NCBI GenBank assembly: GCA_964397365.1
Contig: CAYNIU010000002.1
Location: forward strand, 1-64,000
Origin: Methylomarinum sp964397365
Lineage (GTDB): Bacteria; Pseudomonadota; Gammaproteobacteria; Methylococcales; Methylomonadaceae
Reading direction: 5' to 3'
Length of the DNA: 64,000 nt
How positions within the stretch are numbered: position 1 is the stretch's first letter; each line of letters begins with the position of its first letter. Shown piece by piece: positions 17,133 through 23,959 of the stretch. A model generated the notes under the pieces. That model made no database searches. It was not told the origin of the DNA and saw only the letters and a list, made by a program, of their open reading frames with translations. The position numbers and the translations under genes were made by a program.

Positions 17133-17159
17133 TTAGCACTCTCATGGATTGAGTGCTAG
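17133..17159. promoter_or_regulatory. CIRCE element (HrcA operator) upstream of rpoH
   Basis: TTAGCACTC, nine bases, GAGTGCTAG. This matches the CIRCE consensus TTAGCACTC-N9-GAGTGCTAA in spacing and at 17 of 18 arm positions. It lies 33 bases before the rpoH start codon, in the 5' leader or core promoter. CIRCE binds the HrcA repressor, which is inactivated by heat, so rpoH transcription would be derepressed on heat shock. No hrcA gene is in the window. Confidence 0.88.
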
Positions 17160-17192
17160 AATTTAACCAAGTTAAATAATAATGAGGTGATT

Positions 17193-18050
17193 ATGAGTAA
17201 TGCATTAGCTTTGCCGGCTAACCTGTCAGTTGGAACCTTTGATTCCTATTTGAATGTTATCGGCCAGATGCCAAAATTAACTCCCGAACATGAGCGTGAG
17301 CTTGCATTACGTTACAGAGATATGGGTGATGTTGAGGCCGCTCGGGAATTGGTAATGTCGAATTTGCGTTTTGTTGCTCATGTTGCAAGAGGATATAGTG
17401 GTTATGGTTTGCCTATGGCTGATATCATGCAGGAAGGTAATGTAGGATTGATGAAAGCTGTCAAACGTTTTGATCCTGATATGGGGGTGCGCCTGGTTTC
17501 CTTTGCAGTACATTGGATTAGAGCCGAAATCCATGAATATGTCATAAAAAACTGGCGTATTGTTAAGGTTGCGACAACCAAGGCGCAACGGAAATTGTTT
17601 TTTAATTTACGTAAATCCAAAAAAGGTTTAGGGTGGTTATCAAAATCTGAGGCTGAAGCATTAGCAGAAAATCTGGATGTAGATATTAAAACGGTTTACG
17701 AAATGGAAAAGCGTATGGATGGTCGGGATATGGCGTTCGATCTTCCTGCTGATGATTCTTCTGAAGATAATATTGCGGCACCGGTTAATTATCTGGAGCA
17801 ACATGAGGCCGATCCCGCCTTGTTGCTTGAAAATGCTGACTGGAAAGGACATAAGGACGGATTGTTGAGCACTGCCTTATCTGAACTGGATGAGCGTAGC
17901 CAGGATATTTTGACAAGCCGCTGGCTATCTGAAGAAAAAGCGACATTACATGAGCTGGCTGAGCGGTACAGCGTTTCTGCTGAGCGGATTAGGCAACTGG
18001 AAAAGAATGCGATGAAAAAATTGCGGGCTGCAGTTGTTTTGGAAGCTTGA
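17193..18050 (+). CDS. rpoH: RNA polymerase heat-shock sigma factor RpoH (sigma32)
   Basis: Directs polymerase to heat-shock promoters. 285 residues from ATG 17193, which has TGAGGTG just upstream. Regions 1.2-2.4 run from SFDSYLNVIGQMPKLT to FAVHWIRAEIHEYVIKNWRIVKVATTKAQRKLFFNLRK; the last part is the RpoH box, involved in turnover and core binding. Region 4 ends with LHELAERYSVSAERIRQLEKNAMKKLR. It sits after ftsYEX as expected and is preceded by a CIRCE operator. Confidence 0.97.
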   Translation: MSNALALPANLSVGTFDSYLNVIGQMPKLTPEHERELALRYRDMGDVEAARELVMSNLRFVAHVARGYSGYGLPMADIMQEGNVGLMKAVKRFDPDMGVRLVSFAVHWIRAEIHEYVIKNWRIVKVATTKAQRKLFFNLRKSKKGLGWLSKSEAEALAENLDVDIKTVYEMEKRMDGRDMAFDLPADDSSEDNIAAPVNYLEQHEADPALLLENADWKGHKDGLLSTALSELDERSQDILTSRWLSEEKATLHELAERYSVSAERIRQLEKNAMKKLRAAVVLEA

Positions 18051-18067
18051 TTTATATTAAAAATAAC

Positions 18068-18096
18068 TTGGAAAGGTAGTTATATTTCGTTATAAT
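18068..18096 (+). promoter_or_regulatory. Sigma70 promoter of tRNA-Leu
   Basis: TTGGAA (18068-18073), 17 bases, then a perfect TATAAT (18091-18096). The predicted start, near 18103, is just before the mature tRNA 5' end at 18108. Confidence 0.75.
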
Positions 18097-18107
18097 TCCC
18101 TTTCTTT

Positions 18108-18192
18108 GCCGGGGTGGTGAAACTGGTAGACACGCTGGATTCAAAATCCAGTTCCTTCGGGAGTGTCGGTTCGACTCCGACCCTCGGTACCA
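18108..18192 (+). tRNA. tRNA-Leu (anticodon CAA)
   Basis: Class II tRNA of 85 bases including an encoded CCA. The acceptor arm GCCGGGG pairs with CCTCGGT through G-U wobbles. The anticodon stem CTGGA/TCCAG encloses a seven-base loop with CAA at 18142-18144. A long variable arm (TTCCTTCGGGAG region) and the T-arm GTCGG-TTCGACT-CCGAC follow. It reads UUG codons. A dead integrase lies just downstream, so this tRNA was probably an integration site. Confidence 0.97.
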
Positions 18193-18202
18193 AAGATAAA
18201 AC

Positions 18203-18233
18203 AAGGCCTTACAATTCTTTGTAAGGCCTTTTT
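18203..18233 (+). terminator. Rho-independent terminator after tRNA-Leu
   Basis: AAGGCCTTACAA (18203-18214) pairs perfectly with TTGTAAGGCCTT (18219-18230) around a four-base loop, followed by T residues. Confidence 0.9.
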
Positions 18234-18432
18234 ATTGCCTAATTTCTTTTTGTCACACGCATGTCACAGTTGCTACAATAACTTTCAATAAAATCAAACC
18301 CAAAAAATTCAGTATCCATAGTAAAAATGCCTTATAAAGACATACGGTATTTTTGGGTGGAAAATGGGGGAAAATCAACTTTAAATGTGACGTCACTGTG
18401 ATAAAACGCATTATTGTTTTTTATTTAATTTT

Positions 18433-19163
18433 GATGGAAAGGTTTCTTACCAGGTGCAGATCAGGTTAAGAGGCTATCCGCCGGAAAGTGAAACATTCAG
18501 CCAATTAACTTTGGCCAAACGATAGGCAAACCAGATCGAAGCAGCTATTCTTGAGGGCAGGTATTTTAAAACCACTGAATTCAAGCGCCATACTTTGGCA
18601 GATCTGATAGACCGTTATATAAATACAGTCCTGATACCTAAAAAACCTAAGAGCATCCCACAGCAAAAGCCACAATTGAAATGGTGGAAGGATGGAATAG
18701 GGTATTGTCTACTCTTAGATATTACGCCATCTTTATTGTATGAGTGCATAGACGAACTCTTAAGCCAGCCCACCTATCAAAGCGCACAACGCTCACCGGC
18801 TATAGTCGTTAGGGAAGCGCTGAACAAATCATCCCTGATTTATCAGTGTCCACAATGCCGAAATACGATTTCTGCTTTGCTCAAAAAATCAATGGCTTGC
18901 AGTCATAGGTTTTGGTGGCACATCCTTGTGCCACAGGAATCGCGAATAAATCAGCGATTCCTTAGGTTTACTTCCGCATTAAGCCATGTTTTTACAGTGG
19001 CTGTTAATGAATGGGAGTGGATGACAGAAAATCCCATGAAAAAGGTTAAAAAGTTAAAAGAAGATAATGAACGAGTCAGGTTTCTGAGCAAAGAAGAAAT
19101 ACCCTGCTTATTAAAAGCCTGCTCTGAATCGAAAAACGCTTTCTTATATACAGTTGTTATGCC
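18433..19163 (+). pseudogene. Tyrosine recombinase (phage-type integrase) pseudogene
   Basis: The frame gives an integrase N-terminus: YQVQIRLRGYPPESETF, then ANQIEAAILEGRYFKTTE, KRHTLADLIDRYI, LKWWKDGIGYCLL, LSHVFTVAVNEWEWMTENPMKKV and RVRFLSKEEI. Three lesions are visible. A TAG at 18523-18525 sits where relatives have Trp (AKR-W-ANQ), a one-base TGG to TAG change. A MITE-like element (18808-18965) splits the core-binding domain but leaves the frame open. Homology stops after FLYTVV, so the catalytic Arg-His-Arg-Tyr half is gone. It lies directly after tRNA-Leu, the usual attachment site for such integrases. Bases 18234-18432 look like integrase upstream DNA with no gene. Confidence 0.85.
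18808..18965. mobile_element. MITE-like element, copy 1 (inside integrase)
   Basis: About 158 bases beginning GTTAGGGAAGCGCTGA and ending TCAGCGATTCCTTAG; the ends form imperfect terminal inverted repeats. The right part (from AAAATCAATGGCTT through the hairpin GGTGGCACA/TGTGCCAC to the end) is nearly identical to the element at 52524-52641. This copy has about 27 extra bases in the middle. No coding capacity of its own; it must be moved in trans if it is a MITE. Confidence 0.75.
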
Positions 19164-19182
19164 TAAAATAGCAATCGCCCCC

Positions 19183-19210
19183 TTGAATAGCATGGAATCC
19201 GTGCTATTAT
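19183..19210 (+). promoter_or_regulatory. higBA promoter with overlapping operator
   Basis: TTGAAT (19183-19188), 16 bases, TATTAT (19205-19210). Between and over the boxes lies a near-perfect 19-base palindrome TAGCATGGAATCCGTGCTA (19188-19206), well placed for autorepression by HigA. The predicted start is about 19217, one base before the toxin ATG, so the message would be essentially leaderless. Confidence 0.7.
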
Positions 19211-19217
19211 GCGAAAT

Positions 19218-19511
19218 ATGATTGTTTCTTTCAAAAATCAAGCAACTGAAGATATATTTAATGGAAAAAATACAAAAATTGCCAGAAAGCTTTGTCCTCA
19301 GTCACTTTGGAGAGTAGCAACGAGAAAGCTTGATCAACTGGATTCGGTTTTAAAAATAGAGGAACTAAAAGTGCCACCGGGCAATTGTCTTGAAAGCCTG
19401 TCAGGTAATAGAAAAGGAGAATTCAGTATTAGAATCAACCAGCAGTACAGAATATGTTTTAAATGGAGTGAATCAGGCCCATCTGAAGTTGAAATTACTG
19501 ATTATCACTAA
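19218..19511 (+). CDS. higB: HigB-type toxin (RelE/ParE superfamily)
   Basis: 97 residues starting MIVSFKNQATEDIFNGK, with LESLSGNRKGEFSIRINQQYRICF and the C-terminal VEITDYH. These are the standard blocks of the HigB family of ribosome-dependent mRNA nucleases. The gene precedes its antitoxin, the usual inverted order of hig loci. I reject the ATG at 19209 because it overlaps the -10 box. The toxin looks intact. Confidence 0.9.
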   Translation: MIVSFKNQATEDIFNGKNTKIARKLCPQSLWRVATRKLDQLDSVLKIEELKVPPGNCLESLSGNRKGEFSIRINQQYRICFKWSESGPSEVEITDYH

Positions 19512-19522
19512 GAGGTATCAAT

Positions 19523-19834
19523 ATGCGCATCCCAACACACAGAGAACCTACGCATCCCGGCGAAATGCTTAGAGAGGAGTTTCTTATTCCAATGGAGATT
19601 AGTCAGCGTGACTTAGCTGATGCAATTCATGTCCCCTATCAGCGCGTAAATGAACTTATAAATAAAAAAAGAGGGGTTACCCCAAGTACAGCCCTGCGTT
19701 TAGCTAAGTTTTTTGGGGTGTCTGCTGATTATTGCATTCTGAGTAACTGTATTATTAAGCCGAAAACCCTTCCAAACGTGCTTGAAAAGCTAAAATTGAA
19801 AAATTTGAATCAACCCCCATTCGTAAAACATTAA
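19523..19834 (+). CDS. higA: HigA-type antitoxin with altered C-terminus
   Basis: XRE-family DNA-binding antitoxin starting MRIPTHREPTHPGEMLREEFL. The helix-turn-helix ISQRDLADAIHVPYQRVNELINKKRGVTPSTALRLAKFFG (two joined blocks, about residues 25-66) is intact. After GVSADY near residue 72, relatives continue with a tryptophan and a conserved helix; here the sequence becomes CILSNCIIKPKTL, which looks unrelated. The new tail overlaps the 3' end of the converging gene at 19755. I infer a recombination joint near 19733 that replaced the HigA C-terminus. Operator binding may remain; toxin neutralisation is uncertain. Confidence 0.75.
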   Translation: MRIPTHREPTHPGEMLREEFLIPMEISQRDLADAIHVPYQRVNELINKKRGVTPSTALRLAKFFGVSADYCILSNCIIKPKTLPNVLEKLKLKNLNQPPFVKH

Positions 19835-21359
19835 ATGGATTTATTACATTTTCATTACACCCACCGTAAGCAGACACGCAACCAATATATCCTACCTCTC
19901 TAACGTATTCTAGAATACTATTATTTATATCTTCTTTTTTTCCAAAAGGATATGAAAATATAATGTCTTTCATGCCCAGCTTATCTTCTAATGTCTGCTT
20001 GGATTCAACAATTTCTTGCCTGACTTTTTCTACATCATCTTTTGCGCAATTAATATGGTTTATAGTATGAGAGCCAATTGTAAAACCGAGCTGCTTCATA
20101 TGTTCTATTTGCTTCCAATTCATATTTGGCAGTGCTTTCCCCAACTTCAATATATCATGCTTAAATCCGTTTTTTGTTCCAATCAAGCCGGTGCTAATAA
20201 AAAATGCTGCTGGAATTTTATGCTTTAACAATATTGGAACAGCATTTTCGTAGTTATCCAAATATCCGTCATCAAAAGTAACTGCAACTAATGGACGAAA
20301 GCTGTTTCTTGGCAAATTCCCACGAATAATATCTTCTATTGAAACAACCGTGCATTTCTTATTTACAATTTCCATCTGTTTATCAAATTGCTCAATGCCA
20401 ACCGTTACAGAATCACGCAAATCATCATTTATGCGGTGGTAAAGCAGTACAATAACTCGTTGATTATCTTTCAAAGCCAACAACCAACGAGGAACTGTTC
20501 GAATCAAATAGATATATATAAAGAAAACCATTCCCTTGATGGTACGCTTAACAACGCCTTGGTTGCTTGGGCTTACTAGACGATTATTTAGTACATTTTG
20601 CTGTTTAAGTGTTGGCTTTCTATACGTTTTTCCTCCGTTTTGTTGCTTTTTCCATGCTGGATTCCCTTCAGCCATTAACCTAATAGCTCGAATCGTTAAT
20701 AATACACCCATTTCATCTAAAGCAAGCTGCATCCCTTTTACAGTGGAATACTTCGATATTGGAATTGAAGATTTGACTAATACATCCCCAGTATCTAATC
20801 CCGCCTCTACTTTATGAATAGTGCACCCAACCTCATTTTCATTATTCCACAATTCCCAGAATGCGGGAGGCATACCCCGATAAAAAGGAACTTTACCCTT
20901 ATGTAAATTAATTGTCCCTAGGGAAGGAATAGTAAAGAGTGGTGCTTTCAATATAGGCGCAGCTAGTGAAATCCCTAAGTCTGGGTTGAAAGAGATTATT
21001 CTTCTTAATGTTTCTTTATCATGCAAATTATTGCAAATATGATAATGAATATTTGGAAGTTTTTTTATACTTTGCCAATCATATTGGCTTCCAGGGCAGG
21101 AACTATTTTTTATGGCATTACTTTCTCTCAAAATCTTGTGAATTACCCTGTTATAAATATCACTAGACTGATATGGTATCCACCGCCAACCGTTCTTCCT
21201 TATGTTTACCCATTGATTCTTCAAAAGTTTCTTGATCGGCTTTTTGGGAGATTGGTGAGCAATTAGTATTCGTGTTTTTGGATAATTGTTACAAATTTCG
21301 ACTATCCCTTTCCTTACAGAATAAGTTAGATTACCTGTAAATATCACGATCTTTTCCAT
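19755..21359 (-). CDS. Formyltransferase - polysaccharide deacetylase fusion
   Basis: 534 residues from ATG 21359, which has GGAG 11 bases upstream; the open frame extends to 21452 but without a better start. Residues about 100-210 are a formyltransferase fold: LGTINLHKGKVPFYRGMPPAFW and GCTIHKVEAGLDTGDVL (substrate Asp in a DTGD block). After a linker with one hydrophobic segment (near 285-300) comes a NodB-type deacetylase: VLLYHRIND, AVTFDDGYLDNYENAVPIL (metal Asp pair), GSHTINHIN (metal His) and FSYPFGK. Such fusions occur in exopolysaccharide loci. It likely modifies amino sugars, but the substrate is unknown. Confidence 0.8.
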   Translation of the reverse strand: MEKIVIFTGNLTYSVRKGIVEICNNYPKTRILIAHQSPKKPIKKLLKNQWVNIRKNGWRWIPYQSSDIYNRVIHKILRESNAIKNSSCPGSQYDWQSIKKLPNIHYHICNNLHDKETLRRIISFNPDLGISLAAPILKAPLFTIPSLGTINLHKGKVPFYRGMPPAFWELWNNENEVGCTIHKVEAGLDTGDVLVKSSIPISKYSTVKGMQLALDEMGVLLTIRAIRLMAEGNPAWKKQQNGGKTYRKPTLKQQNVLNNRLVSPSNQGVVKRTIKGMVFFIYIYLIRTVPRWLLALKDNQRVIVLLYHRINDDLRDSVTVGIEQFDKQMEIVNKKCTVVSIEDIIRGNLPRNSFRPLVAVTFDDGYLDNYENAVPILLKHKIPAAFFISTGLIGTKNGFKHDILKLGKALPNMNWKQIEHMKQLGFTIGSHTINHINCAKDDVEKVRQEIVESKQTLEDKLGMKDIIFSYPFGKKEDINNSILEYVREVGYIGCVSAYGGCNENVINPFNVLRMGVDSNFSILAFQARLEGFSA

Positions 21360-21518
21360 TGTTTCATTTCTCCGCAGTTGAATATTGTTCCTGATGCCTA
21401 ACGCCAAATTCAGTGGATGCTGGCAGATATACGATAAACTCTGCAAACACACTGAAATTTGATAAAAAATGACCTTTAAAAAAAACTGCGCTGCCAGCGG
21501 TCAACTGGAATTTTTTTG

Positions 21519-21757
21519 GTGTACGCCCAGCATGAGCGTGAACTAATGAGCTCAAAGTCCTCTGTAGGAGAACCTGCCTTATTCATTTTTTGAATAAGTA
21601 TAACTACTAGCCGACGGCAATTGCAACTTCGTGAGGGGTTGTGAGAAGGAAGCCCGAGCGCAAAACTGCGAGCCTACGAACAGAAATGTCATATCAGGCC
21701 GAGTCTCAGGGGTGAGTTAGCACGAGATAACCTCAACCGGTCAAGGTGATTGTCGTT
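21519..21757 (+). mobile_element. Group II intron 5' fragment (truncated)
   Basis: Starts GTGTACGCCCAGCATGAGCG and contains GTAGGAGAACC, GAAGGAAGCCCGAGCG and GGGTGAGTTAGCACGAGATAACC, then AACCGGTCAAGGTGA. This resembles domain I of bacterial group II introns upstream of a maturase gene. No reverse transcriptase frame and no domain V hairpin follow, so only the 5' part survives. The assignment rests on pattern memory. The remaining bases 21360-21518 and 21758-21947 hold no gene. Confidence 0.5.
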
Positions 21758-21802
21758 TAATACAGTATACTCTGTAATGGTCTAATTTTTCTTTGTTTAT
21801 TC

Positions 21803-21816
21803 TTGAGTTTTATCAA
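21803..21816 (+). promoter_or_regulatory. FNR/ANR-like box upstream of the diheme peroxidase
   Basis: TTGAG-TTTT-ATCAA matches the FNR/ANR consensus TTGAT-N4-ATCAA at nine of ten fixed positions. It is 131 bases before the peroxidase ATG. No good -10 is seen at the expected distance, so this is less certain than the hemerythrin site. Diheme peroxidases are known ANR/FNR targets in other gammaproteobacteria. Confidence 0.5.
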
Positions 21817-21947
21817 TTATCTGGGACTGTCGCACACAACATCAGTTCTTAATCAGGACGGACGCTGTTTTTTTGTTTTACCTGACAGGTAGCATCCCTT
21901 ACAATTCGTCTGTGGTTCATTCATTATAATAATACCCGGAGGATAAT

Positions 21948-22949
21948 ATGTTTAAAATTCGTTTGCTGGTTGCAGCGGTGGCGGTAACCGGTTCTATGTC
22001 CGTTGTGGCGGCACAATCGTTGCCGACTAAAGCGCCGGCGCCTGCTGATAATCCGACTACAGCTGAAAAAGTGGCTTTGGGACAAATGTTGTATCATGAT
22101 CCGCGCTTGTCTTCCAGCGGGACTGTATCTTGTGCTTCTTGTCATAACACCATGTTGGGTGGTGAGGATAATCGCGGCGGATCAGTAGGAGTCGGTGGGC
22201 AGGTCGGTGGTCGTAGCGCACCCACTGTATGGAATGCCGCATTCAATGCGGTACAATTCTGGGATGGTCGTGCAGCCAGTCTGGAAGAACAGGCGGCAGG
22301 TCCTGTTACCAATCCAATTGAAATGGGGATGAAAAACTGGGATGTGGTAGTGGCGCGATTAAAATCCATTGAAGGTTATCAACAAGCGTTCACTAAAGCA
22401 TTTGGCAAAGATTCTATTTCTAAAGACACGGCTACTAAAGCAATTGCCGCTTATGAAAGAACATTGATCACCCCTAATAGTCCCTATGATAAATATGTGA
22501 ATGGTGATAAGTCGGCCATGACGGAACAGCAGATTCGTGGCATGAATAAAGCGGTTGCATTGGGGTGTACTGGTTGTCATAGTGGACCGGCATTTAACGG
22601 TCCCGGTACATTCCAGAAGTTTCCTGTAAACAGTAACGGCTATTTTGAAGCACAATATGACTTTAAAAAAGATAAAGGTCTTGCGGAAGTTACCGGTAAA
22701 AAGGCAGATGAAAATTTTTGGAAAGTTCCAACGTTACGTAATGTTGCGTTGACTGCGCCATATTTTCATAATGGCAAGGTCAAGTCTCTGGATAAGGCGG
22801 TTAAATTAATGGCCAAATTGCAACTGAATAAAGATTTATCCAAAGAGGATGTGGCTGATATTGTGGCATTCCTGAATGCGCTGACCGGTGAGTTTCCTGA
22901 GCAAAAAATGCCAAAATTACCGGCTATGTCCGGGAAAACTTTTAATTAA
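21948..22949 (+). CDS. ccpA: Diheme cytochrome c peroxidase (CcpA/MauG family)
   Basis: Periplasmic enzyme that reduces H2O2 with electrons from cytochrome c. 333 residues: a signal peptide ending near VVAAQS (residue 23), haem site 1 CASCH at 62-66, and haem site 2 CTGCH near 206-210. RSAPTVWNAAFN, VTNPIEMG and FWKVPTLRNVALTAPYFHNG are typical of bacterial CCPs. A strong GGAGGA lies before the ATG. A MauG-like role in protein modification is possible but the sequence looks like an ordinary CCP. Confidence 0.92.
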   Translation: MFKIRLLVAAVAVTGSMSVVAAQSLPTKAPAPADNPTTAEKVALGQMLYHDPRLSSSGTVSCASCHNTMLGGEDNRGGSVGVGGQVGGRSAPTVWNAAFNAVQFWDGRAASLEEQAAGPVTNPIEMGMKNWDVVVARLKSIEGYQQAFTKAFGKDSISKDTATKAIAAYERTLITPNSPYDKYVNGDKSAMTEQQIRGMNKAVALGCTGCHSGPAFNGPGTFQKFPVNSNGYFEAQYDFKKDKGLAEVTGKKADENFWKVPTLRNVALTAPYFHNGKVKSLDKAVKLMAKLQLNKDLSKEDVADIVAFLNALTGEFPEQKMPKLPAMSGKTFN

Positions 22950-22989
22950 CTGCTATATTAAATAATAGTTGGAAAATGTTTGTATTGTG

Positions 22990-23012
22990 TTGGTACGGAG
23001 TTTCCGTACCAA
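22990..23012. terminator. Perfect hairpin after the peroxidase gene
   Basis: TTGGTACGGA and TCCGTACCAA form a perfect 10-base stem with a GTT loop, 41 bases after the ccpA stop. There is no T run, so it may be a weak terminator, an mRNA-stabilising end or a protein site. Confidence 0.4.
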
Positions 23013-23119
23013 CCGCTGGTAATGCCTGTGTTTTTTGGAAACCGTGACAAGGAATATATAAATTCCGGGTTGATTCCGGTTAAAAACTGATCATTGAAAT
23101 GGAACGGATTTGACAGATA

Positions 23120-23899
23120 ATGAATAAATTATTTTTACTAATGGTTTTGGTGTTGTTTCAGGGCGCTGTATTTGCAATGACTTCTGAAGAAAGAGGGCTG
23201 GAAATAGTCCGGGAAATGGATCGCCGGGATACTGGTTTTGCTGATAGCACTGCAAATTTGAAAATGATTTTAAGAAACCGGCGCGGCGAGGAAAGTGTTC
23301 GCGTGTTGAAAATGAAGACATTGGAAGTTATTGGTGATGGAGATAAAAGCCTTAGTATTTTCAGTAGTCCAAGAGATATCAAAGGAACCGCTTTTCTGAG
23401 TTATACGCACGCTTTGAAAGCGGATGAGCAATGGTTGTATCTGCCAGCTCTAAAACGGGTCAAACGTATTTCATCAAGCAATAAATCGGGGCCGTATCTG
23501 GGAAGTGAATTTGCTTTTGAGGATTTAACCTCATTTGAAGTAAAAAAATTCAGATATAAATATTTACAGGATGATGTTTTTAACGATATTGATTGTTTTG
23601 TGGTTGAACTTTATCCACAATATGAACATTCTGGTTATACTAGGGAAATTATCTGGATTGATAAATCTCGTTATATACCGATGAAAATTGATTATTACGA
23701 CCGCAAAAATACTTTGCTGAAAACATTGGAAAATAAACATTACAAACAATACCTCAATCAATTCTGGCGGCCGGATGAGGTGTTGATGAGTAATCATCAG
23801 AACGGTAAAAGCACCTCCTTGTTATGGGAAAATTACCGATTCAAGAGTGGGTTGACAAACCGGGATTTTGACAGGAATACCCTGAAAAGAGCGCGATAG
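23120..23899 (+). CDS. Outer membrane lipoprotein-sorting protein (LolA-like)
   Basis: Secreted protein of 259 residues with a signal peptide (MNKLFLLMVLVLFQGAVFA). The mature part has GLEIVREMDRRDTGFADS, LSIFSSPRDIKGTAFLSY, WLYLPALKRVKRISSSNKSGPYLGSEF-type blocks and a W-R-P-D-E motif, typical of the LolA-like family often paired with RND/MMPL lipid exporters. It probably carries a lipid or hopanoid-like cargo across the periplasm, though no exporter is adjacent here. The direct neighbour is the XrtA-type glycosyltransferase. Confidence 0.8.
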   Translation: MNKLFLLMVLVLFQGAVFAMTSEERGLEIVREMDRRDTGFADSTANLKMILRNRRGEESVRVLKMKTLEVIGDGDKSLSIFSSPRDIKGTAFLSYTHALKADEQWLYLPALKRVKRISSSNKSGPYLGSEFAFEDLTSFEVKKFRYKYLQDDVFNDIDCFVVELYPQYEHSGYTREIIWIDKSRYIPMKIDYYDRKNTLLKTLENKHYKQYLNQFWRPDEVLMSNHQNGKSTSLLWENYRFKSGLTNRDFDRNTLKRAR

Positions 23900-23959
23900 G
23901 ACATACCGGATAGTCCTCTATATATCAAACCCTTTTTGAAAAGCTCCGAAAAAGAGTCA

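Noticed and set aside
19209..19211. Earlier ATG for higB
   Set aside because: It overlaps the promoter -10 box, so it would not be in the message.
22990..23012. Full intrinsic terminator after ccpA
   Set aside because: The stem is perfect but no T run follows on either strand; kept only as a low-confidence hairpin.
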